Positions 7,112 to 12,403 of a stretch of 12,403 nucleotides of DNA are shown one piece after another. Made by a program: the position numbers and the translations under genes. A model generated the notes under the pieces. It was not told the DNA's origin, ran no database searches, and was given only the letters and a program-made list of their open reading frames with translations. Source of the DNA: an uncultured Lachnospiraceae bacterium. Lineage in GTDB: Bacteria > Bacillota_A > Clostridia > Lachnospirales > Lachnospiraceae. The stretch is taken from the NCBI GenBank assembly GCA_947302185.1, contig CAMYVI010000049.1, positions 1-12,403 of the forward strand, given 5' to 3'. Each line of letters opens with the position of its first letter. The stretch's first letter is position 1.

Positions 7112-9394
7112 TCAGCTTCGCCTTGTTCCTTTTCCGCCGCGTTTTGCTATCTTCAGCCGATTCAGCGCAAGCTTTTTGCCGTTATAGTCTATTGCGAATT
7201 CCCCGCTTCCCCCGATCAGATAAGCGTTCTTCACATTATCACCGTCCGCCAGTTTGATTCCTCGAACGCCGACTGCGCCCTTCTTAAGCTCAGACACCTC
7301 TGACATGGCAAATCTGAGACTGTAACCGCCTTCTGTTATCAGAACGACTGTCTCCATGGAATCAGCCGGAGCTGCCAGAAGAAGCGAATCATCCGGTTGG
7401 AGCTTAGTCGCCATCACAGAACGGTTAGAAGTCTCAAATTCACTTCCGGCTGTGATTTTCACATTTCCCTTTTTCGTGGCAAAGAACATTCTGCTTTCTC
7501 TGATCTGTGAAAAAGGACATATCCATATGATGTCCTCCGACTTATTACTGAAGTTGCTCAGATTGTCGACCGGAACACCTTTGTCTCTCAATCGTTTCTG
7601 CGGGATGTCAAGGACCTTGACGGTGTGCATTTTTCCGGTGTCCGTGAAAATACAGATCCGGTCCGTATTCATAATGCGGAAAATGTATGTATGTTCCGAA
7701 TCGGCTGCCTCTTTATTTTTCTCATACACAGAAGCATCGAGTGTCTTCACATAGCCGAAGCGGTCCATTGCGAATATGACCTCCTCTTCCTCGATTTTCT
7801 TCTCTTCGAGAACGATTTCTTCCGCATTCTCAATGACGGTCCTTCTTGGTCCGGCAAATTCCCCGCGAATTGATAACAGCTCGCTGATAATATCCTCCGA
7901 CATTGCTTCATAATCATTCAGAAGTCTCTGATATTCGGCGATTCTTGCCAGCGTCTCCTCATGCTGCTTTATAAGAGCCTGAACTTCAAGCCCGATAAGC
8001 TTGACCAGGCGCATATCAAGGATTGCCTGAGCCTGGCGTTCCGTAAAGCGCAGCTGCGAAGCCGTTTTCATACTTTTCTTCGTCTTAAAATTAATCCCGT
8101 CAGTTTTTCCGAAAATGAGACAGTCTTTCGCCATCTTCTGATCCTTTGACCCTCTCAGTATCTCAATAATCAGATCGATAACGTCACAAGCCTCGATGAG
8201 CCCCTCCTCTATCTCCTTTTTCTCCAGGTCTTTTGTAAGAAGATTATTATATTTTCGATTGGCAAGCTCTATGCGGAATTCCGTGAATGCTTCAAATATG
8301 CTTCTCAGAGACAATGTTTCGGGACGGCCATCCGCAACGACAAGCATATTCACGCCGAATGTATCTTCAAGCTTGGTTTTCTTATATAATATATTGCGGA
8401 TCTGCTCGGCGTCTGCGCCCTTCTTCAATTCGATCACAATCCGGATTCCTTCTTTTGAAGACTGATTCGATATATCGGATATATCCGTGATTGTTCTGGA
8501 TTCGGCGAGAGATGCAACATCATTGAGGAACTTTCCTATTCCGCTGCCTATCATCGTATAGGGAATTTCCGTGACGACTATCTGCAATCGTCCGCCCTTT
8601 CCCTTCTCTATGACCGCCTTTCCCCTGATTCTCAGCTTTCCTGTCCCGGATGCATAAATCCTTGGCAGCTCATCCCGGTTGACTATGATTCCCCCGGTCG
8701 GAAAATCCGGTCCGTGAAGATATGTAAGAAGTTCCTCATCTGTTATCGTGTTATTCCGTATATATGCGACGGCAGCATCAATGACTTCACCGAGATTGTG
8801 CGGGGGGATAGAGGTAGACATACCCACCGCGATACCTTCCGAGCCGTTCACAAGAATATTCGGTATACGGACCGGGAGCACAGAAGGTTCCTTCTCCGTC
8901 TCATCAAAATTCGGAACAAAATCAATAACATTCTTATCAAGATCCGCAAGAAAAACTTCCTGCGTGATCTTCATAAGACGGGCTTCGGTATATCTCATTG
9001 CTGCGGCACCGTCACCTTCGATTGATCCGAAATTCCCGTGACCGTCAATAAGCACCTGGCCCTTCTTGAAATCCTGTGCCATCACAACGAGGGACTCATA
9101 AATCGAGCTGTCGCCATGGGGATGGTATTTACCCATCGTATCACCTACGATACGGGCAGATTTTCTGTAAGGCTTGTCATACTTTGTTCCCAATTCGTGC
9201 ATATCATATAGAACACGCCTCTGTACCGGCTTCAGACCGTCTCTGACATCGGGCAGCGCTCTCGATACAATTACAGACATTGCATAGTCTATATAATTTT
9301 TCTGCATGATCTCAGAGTAGTCGGTGCGCACGATACGGTCTGAAAGATCGTGTTCGGGACTGACCTTTGCTCCGTTCTTCTGTGATTTATCCAA
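7112..9394 (-). CDS. parC: Type IIA topoisomerase A subunit, ParC-like (topoisomerase IV)
   Basis: The DNA-cleaving subunit of a type IIA topoisomerase; with ParE it decatenates and relaxes DNA. The 760-residue product has the winged-helix domain with catalytic Tyr135 in AAMRYTEARL, preceded by the quinolone-resistance region KYHPHGDSSIYE; Ser96 and Glu100 match E. coli GyrA Ser83/Asp87 and are the drug-sensitive residues. The tower and coiled-coil gate region spans about 220-500, and a beta-pinwheel follows from about 510. The first blade (FGYVKTLDASVYEK) lacks a GyrA box, which argues for ParC over GyrA; oddly, AKRGGKG occurs at the very C terminus. The start is TTG at 9394: an in-frame stop lies two codons upstream and AGGAGG ten bases upstream. 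parE lies 50 bases upstream. GyrA remains possible, because this pair alone cannot exclude a second pair elsewhere in the genome. Confidence 0.93.
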   Translation of the reverse strand: MDKSQKNGAKVSPEHDLSDRIVRTDYSEIMQKNYIDYAMSVIVSRALPDVRDGLKPVQRRVLYDMHELGTKYDKPYRKSARIVGDTMGKYHPHGDSSIYESLVVMAQDFKKGQVLIDGHGNFGSIEGDGAAAMRYTEARLMKITQEVFLADLDKNVIDFVPNFDETEKEPSVLPVRIPNILVNGSEGIAVGMSTSIPPHNLGEVIDAAVAYIRNNTITDEELLTYLHGPDFPTGGIIVNRDELPRIYASGTGKLRIRGKAVIEKGKGGRLQIVVTEIPYTMIGSGIGKFLNDVASLAESRTITDISDISNQSSKEGIRIVIELKKGADAEQIRNILYKKTKLEDTFGVNMLVVADGRPETLSLRSIFEAFTEFRIELANRKYNNLLTKDLEKKEIEEGLIEACDVIDLIIEILRGSKDQKMAKDCLIFGKTDGINFKTKKSMKTASQLRFTERQAQAILDMRLVKLIGLEVQALIKQHEETLARIAEYQRLLNDYEAMSEDIISELLSIRGEFAGPRRTVIENAEEIVLEEKKIEEEEVIFAMDRFGYVKTLDASVYEKNKEAADSEHTYIFRIMNTDRICIFTDTGKMHTVKVLDIPQKRLRDKGVPVDNLSNFSNKSEDIIWICPFSQIRESRMFFATKKGNVKITAGSEFETSNRSVMATKLQPDDSLLLAAPADSMETVVLITEGGYSLRFAMSEVSELKKGAVGVRGIKLADGDNVKNAYLIGGSGEFAIDYNGKKLALNRLKIAKRGGKGTRRS

Positions 9395-9410
9395 GTATCA
9401 TGATCCTCCT
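9387..9410 (-). promoter_or_regulatory. parC start region: shared ribosome site, four-codon ORF and TTG start
   Basis: AGGAGG (9405-9410) serves two possible starts on the minus strand. An ATG at 9401 only three bases on opens Met-Ile-Leu-Gly-stop (9387-9401), in a different frame. The TTG at 9394 opens parC at a spacing of ten. The TTG lies within the mini-ORF. Confidence 0.65.
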
Positions 9411-9444
9411 CGTCTGTTTCTCATTGCGCAATAATCAGCGATCT

Positions 9445-11370
9445 TTACACATCCAGCTCCGCGTCCGCAGCGTGCTCATAGATGAACTCGCGGCGCGGCG
9501 GGACGTCCGTTCCCATTAGTATTTCCGTTATATCGGAAGAGAGTCTCGGGTCGCCGATTTCAATTCGCCTGAGCATTCTGGTTTCCGGATTAAGCGTTGT
9601 CTCCCATAACTGATCCGGATCCATTTCTCCGAGACCTTTATATCGCTGTAGAGTGAATTTTTCTCCCGCATGTTTCTTTCGGTAGCGTTCCAGAGCCTTA
9701 TCGTCATACAGATATTCACCTTCGCCCCGCGAAGGCATGACCTTATAGAGCGGCGGCATAGCTATATAAACATGACCCTCACTGATCAGATCCGGCATAT
9801 AGCGATAGAACAACGTAAGAAGCAGGGTTCCGATATGCGCTCCGTCTACATCGGCATCAGCCATGATAATAATCTTGTCATATTTCAGTTTACTGATATC
9901 GAAATCATTGCCGAACCCCTCTGAAAATCCGCATCCGAACGAAGTTATCATTGTCTTGATCTCCGCGTTCGCCAGGACTTTGTCGATACTTGCCTTTTCA
10001 ACGTTCAGGATTTTTCCCCGGATCGGAAGAATGGCCTGATATGTTCGGTCACGGGCTGTTTTTGCGGAGCCGCCGGCAGAATCGCCTTCCACGATAAATA
10101 TCTCGCATTTGGAAGCATCTCTGCTGATGCAGTTGGCAAGCTTCCCGTTGGTATCGAAAGAAAATTTCTGCTTTGAGAGCAGATTCGTTTTTGTCTTCTC
10201 CTCCGTCCTACGGATCTTCGCAGACTTCTCCGCACATCCGAGAACGACCTTCAAAGTATCGAGATTGCGGTCAAAGTAATGAGGTGCTTCCTCCGAAACG
10301 ATTTTGGCAACGACCTTCGATGCGTCCTGATTATCCAGTTTCGTCTTAGTCTGCCCTTCGAATCTCGGATTCGGATGCTTGATTGAGATAACGGCAGTCA
10401 TACCGTTACGAATGTCAGCACCGGTAAAATTACTGTCCTTCTCCTTAAGAACACCTATCTCCCTGGCATAGCTGTTCATGACCTGGGTAAAAGCGGTTTT
10501 GAAACCGGTCAGATGCGTTCCGCCATCCGCATTATATATATTATTGCAGTACCCCTGTACATTCTCGTGAAACTCATTGACATACTGAAGCGCAATTTCC
10601 ACCTGAATACCTTCGTCTTTTCCCCTGAAAGAAACAGGTTCTGTCAGGCATTCGGAATTTTTATTCATCTCCCGGACAAATCCCACAATGCCGTCCGGTT
10701 CATGATAAACCCTCTCCTCCTCCTTGTCTTTGCGCTCATCCCTGAACACAATAGTAAGTCCGGGATTGAGATACGCTGTTTCGTGAAGGCGGGATTTGAC
10801 CTCAGTCGCCGCAAAGCGGGTCACCTCAAATATTTCCGGGTCGGGAAGAAAATTAACAGTCGTTCCCGTCTCTTTCGTTCTACCGAGTATAGGAAGCAGG
10901 CCGTTCACCAGCTCAATATCCGGTTTTCCCTGTACATAATGATCATGATGAATCGCTCCGTCACGCTTCACCTTTACATCCAGATAAGTAGAAAGTGCAT
11001 TGACCACAGATGAGCCGACGCCGTGCAGACCTCCGGACGTTTTATACGCGTCGTTATCGAACTTCCCGCCGGCATGAAGTGTTGTATATACAAGGCGTTC
11101 CGCAGGAACTCCCTTTTCGTGCATGCCGACCGGGATACCGCGTCCGTTATCCGAAACAGTACAGGATCCGTCAGCCTCGAGAGTTACTTCGATTCTGTCA
11201 CACGAACCTGCAAGATGTTCATCGACTGCGTTGTCGACTATCTCATAGATCAGATGGTTCAATCCTTTTCTTGATGTGCTTCCGATATACATACCGGGCC
11301 GCATTCGGACAGCTTCGAGGCCTTCGAGCACATGGATGCTGCTTTCGTCATAATTTGTTTTTCTTGCCAT
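9445..11370 (-). CDS. parE: Type IIA topoisomerase B subunit, ParE/GyrB-like
   Basis: The ATPase subunit partnering the A subunit encoded next. The 641-residue product shows the GHKL ATPase site: Glu43 in EIVDNAVDE (general base), Asn47, DNGRGIP (74-80) and the ATP-lid glycine loop GGLHGVGSS (113-121). The transducer has the QTKTKL lysine (Lys342). The TOPRIM domain has EGDSAGG (428-434) and DADVDG (505-510), the Mg2+ site; QRYKGLGEM (575-583) and a short tail follow. There is no long insert of the E. coli GyrB type. The ATG at 11370 has AGGGGG nine bases upstream and a strong promoter close by. B-before-A order and location away from dnaA/recF favour topoisomerase IV, but ParE and GyrB are hard to tell apart from sequence alone. 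Confidence 0.94.
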   Translation of the reverse strand: MARKTNYDESSIHVLEGLEAVRMRPGMYIGSTSRKGLNHLIYEIVDNAVDEHLAGSCDRIEVTLEADGSCTVSDNGRGIPVGMHEKGVPAERLVYTTLHAGGKFDNDAYKTSGGLHGVGSSVVNALSTYLDVKVKRDGAIHHDHYVQGKPDIELVNGLLPILGRTKETGTTVNFLPDPEIFEVTRFAATEVKSRLHETAYLNPGLTIVFRDERKDKEEERVYHEPDGIVGFVREMNKNSECLTEPVSFRGKDEGIQVEIALQYVNEFHENVQGYCNNIYNADGGTHLTGFKTAFTQVMNSYAREIGVLKEKDSNFTGADIRNGMTAVISIKHPNPRFEGQTKTKLDNQDASKVVAKIVSEEAPHYFDRNLDTLKVVLGCAEKSAKIRRTEEKTKTNLLSKQKFSFDTNGKLANCISRDASKCEIFIVEGDSAGGSAKTARDRTYQAILPIRGKILNVEKASIDKVLANAEIKTMITSFGCGFSEGFGNDFDISKLKYDKIIIMADADVDGAHIGTLLLTLFYRYMPDLISEGHVYIAMPPLYKVMPSRGEGEYLYDDKALERYRKKHAGEKFTLQRYKGLGEMDPDQLWETTLNPETRMLRRIEIGDPRLSSDITEILMGTDVPPRREFIYEHAADAELDV

Positions 11371-11394
11371 GTATATGTACCCCCTGAATTCGGA

Positions 11395-11423
11395 ATTATA
11401 ACATCCGAACGCGTGTTTGTAAA
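11395..11423 (-). promoter_or_regulatory. Near-consensus sigma-A promoter of parE-parC
   Basis: TTTACA (-35, 11418-11423), 17 bases, and TATAAT (-10, 11395-11400), with TG one base before the -10 (extended -10). The predicted start is near 11388, so the leader is only about 18 bases and leaves no room for a riboswitch. Confidence 0.85.
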
Positions 11424-11548
11424 GATATTAATCACAGAACGTTTCAGCTGCCGAAAAGCACGCAATTCCGTTTTCACGAGTTTTCATGGCAGAGTATTTT
11501 TGATGCACTTGCATAAAGAAACCTGCTCTTCCGAAGTACCGGTCTGCA
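11424..11548. other. Intergenic spacer upstream of the parE promoter
   Basis: About 125 bases between the terminator of the upstream gene and the parE promoter. No ORF with a ribosome site, no strong repeat and no clear operator was seen. Confidence 0.5.
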
Positions 11549-11582
11549 TAAAAAGAACAGCTGTATTAGATGCAGCTGTTCT
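11549..11582 (-). terminator. Intrinsic terminator of the 153-residue unknown gene
   Basis: A perfect 10-bp stem AGAACAGCTG / CAGCTGTTCT (11554-11563 and 11573-11582) with a nine-base loop. On the minus strand its 3' arm runs into five T's. It lies about 28 bases after the stop codon and separates this gene from parE. Confidence 0.85.
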
Positions 11583-11610
11583 CATGGTTCATGAATATGA
11601 CTTTATAAGC

Positions 11611-12072
11611 TTACTGCTTCGGTCCCATCAGATAAGGATTGATTTCATCTTCTGCCGACTCGATAAGACTCTTTCTGTCAAGAAAATCTCTCATATAATT
11701 GACACTGCCGCCGGTTTCTTCAATATCAAAATTGGCCCACTGGTCCATATATGCCACAAAATTCCGGATACATCCCCGAATAATATCTTTTGCATCTGCC
11801 GTACACAGATAAAGCTTCTTTGTCCGCTCATCAATAACATAAGATTTCTCATCATCTGCTACTATGATGAATTTGCCTTCCTCTCCGTCAGTGCACAGTA
11901 ACATATGCCTTTCATTTTTCTTACTGTTAAGATAACGCTTGAATTCCATAATGAAAGGACCGGTAATATCCTGCGTGTAGGTAAGAGGGATATCTATCAT
12001 ATTCTTATCTTCCGTCTGAAGACTGAGAAATGCAAGACCTTCAATCGGCTCTACCACTTTTACTTTGCTCAT
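11611..12072 (-). CDS. Unknown 153-residue cytoplasmic protein
   Basis: I do not recognise this protein. It starts at the ATG at 12072, with GGAGG eight bases upstream (12081-12085); in-frame ATGs at 12087 and 12126 have no ribosome site. It has no signal peptide or membrane segment and is acidic overall. Residues 1-92 alternate short hydrophobic strands with polar turns (EGLAFLSLQT, IDIPLTY, MLLCTDG, GKFIIVAD, SYVIDER, KLYLCTA), which suggests a beta-rich domain. Then comes an amphipathic helix, DAKDIIRGCIRNFVAYMDQW (93-112), and a charged C-terminal helical tail ending in NPYLMGPKQ. The strands-then-helix layout loosely recalls SMI1/KNR4 (SUKH)-type immunity proteins, but I see no decisive motif and do not assign it. 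It has its own promoter, leader and terminator, so it is a single-gene unit. Confidence 0.8.
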   Translation of the reverse strand: MSKVKVVEPIEGLAFLSLQTEDKNMIDIPLTYTQDITGPFIMEFKRYLNSKKNERHMLLCTDGEEGKFIIVADDEKSYVIDERTKKLYLCTADAKDIIRGCIRNFVAYMDQWANFDIEETGGSVNYMRDFLDRKSLIESAEDEINPYLMGPKQ

Positions 12073-12088
12073 TGCTTTTTCCTCCATA

Positions 12089-12111
12089 CGGTATCCGGAG
12101 CATTCATACCG
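12089..12111 (-). promoter_or_regulatory. Leader hairpin next to the ribosome site of the unknown gene
   Basis: A 6-bp perfect stem CGGTAT / ATACCG with an 11-base loop, ending three bases before the GGAGG. It could affect translation of the downstream gene; no known riboswitch family is recognised. Confidence 0.4.
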
Positions 12112-12196
12112 CTGCTGATTATTCATTTACATCCATCGTGCATGCGGGATTTGAAAGCCTGTTTTTGTAGTTATTTCACCTTTCGGCAACAGAGAT

Positions 12197-12225
12197 ATTT
12201 TATCACTTTAACTCGGGCCTTGCAA
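12197..12225 (-). promoter_or_regulatory. Promoter of the 153-residue unknown gene
   Basis: TTGCAA (-35, 12220-12225), 17 bases, and TAAAAT (-10, 12197-12202), with TG one base before the -10. The predicted start is near 12190, giving a leader of about 118 bases. The -35 hexamer is identical to that of the rimP operon promoter. Confidence 0.75.
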
Positions 12226-12308
12226 CTATGCGGATATCAGGGCGGATGAAGTAAAGAGCTAAAAGGAGGTTTAAAAATAATTTCTGCGATTATTCCGCGC
12301 ACACAGTG
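12226..12308. other. Spacer with an orphan plus-strand Shine-Dalgarno-like sequence
   Basis: No gene on either strand. On the plus strand AAAAGGAGGT (12261-12270) is a near-perfect match to the anti-Shine-Dalgarno, but no ATG, GTG or TTG follows at a usable distance. It may be chance or the remnant of a lost gene. Confidence 0.4.
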
Positions 12309-12364
12309 TTTTAAACAAAAACAAATCCCGAGGTTGATGATATTAATCAACAATCTCGGGATTT
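12309..12364 (-). terminator. Intrinsic terminator after the tRNA gene
   Basis: Outer stem AAATCCCGAG / CTCGGGATTT (10 bp, 12323-12332 and 12355-12364), an inner GTTGAT/ATCAAC stem (12333-12338 and 12346-12351), and on the minus strand a T-rich tail (TGTTTTTGTTT). It lies nine bases after the tRNA 3' end. Confidence 0.88.
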
Positions 12365-12372
12365 TGGTTTAA

Positions 12373-12403
12373 TAGCCGGTAGGGGAATCGAACCCCTGTT
12401 TCC
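12373..12403 (-). tRNA. tRNA 3' part, probably tRNA-Glu; 5' part lies beyond the window
   Basis: On the minus strand the window begins in the variable loop, GGAAAC, followed by a complete T arm (AGGGG, loop TTCGATT, CCCCT; 12381-12397), acceptor strand ACCGGCT (12374-12380) and discriminator A (12373). CCA is not encoded. The 5' acceptor strand should read AGCCGGT. The stretch from variable loop to T arm closely resembles tRNA-Glu (E. coli has GGTAACAGGGGTTCGA at this place), but the anticodon is outside the window, so the isotype is only probable. Its own terminator follows. Confidence 0.85.

Noticed and set aside
12073..12126. Upstream ATG extension of the unknown protein
   Set aside because: It has no ribosome site, and the region forms a leader hairpin; GGAGG supports the ATG at 12072.

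Overview
This window reads as a core-genome segment of a low-to-moderate GC member of the Bacillota, most likely Clostridia/Lachnospiraceae. The reasons are the gene order, the strong GGAGG-type ribosome sites, the sigma-A-type promoters with 17-base spacers, the tRNA without an encoded CCA, and the protein sequences. Every supported gene lies on the minus strand, so transcription runs from the right edge to the left. The taxonomic placement is inference; no genus is claimed.

From right to left: the 3' end of a tRNA gene (probably tRNA-Glu) with an intrinsic terminator; a monocistronic 153-residue protein of unknown function with its own promoter, a leader of about 118 bases and a terminator; a two-gene type IIA topoisomerase operon (B subunit, then A subunit, best called ParE/ParC) behind a near-consensus promoter; and the translation/transcription operon rimP-nusA-rnpM-ylxQ-infB-rbfA-nrnA, with its own promoter and a leader carrying a perfect 12-bp GC-rich hairpin. 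The last 199 bases hold no gene I can support, only short repeats.

The seven-gene operon joins 30S maturation (RimP, RbfA), transcription elongation and termination (NusA), an RNase P RNA-binding protein (RnpM), an L7Ae-fold RNA-binding protein (YlxQ), translation initiation (IF2) and nanoRNA turnover (NrnA). It is tightly packed: ATGA overlap at infB/rbfA, a 1-base gap at rbfA/nrnA, an 8-base overlap at rnpM/ylxQ, and a 77-base out-of-frame overlap at nusA/rnpM. Unlike in Bacillus subtilis there is no ylxP between infB and rbfA, and neither truB nor ribF starts within the 199 bases after nrnA.

This is mostly conserved housekeeping DNA and I see no new defence or mobile system. The points most worth a second look are the rimP-nusA leader hairpin (a candidate NusA-responsive attenuator), an RG-rich 78-bp tandem repeat inside infB, a GyrA-box-like motif displaced to the extreme C terminus of ParC, a TTG start of parC overlapped by a four-codon ORF, the long nusA/rnpM overlap, and the unrecognised 153-residue protein.
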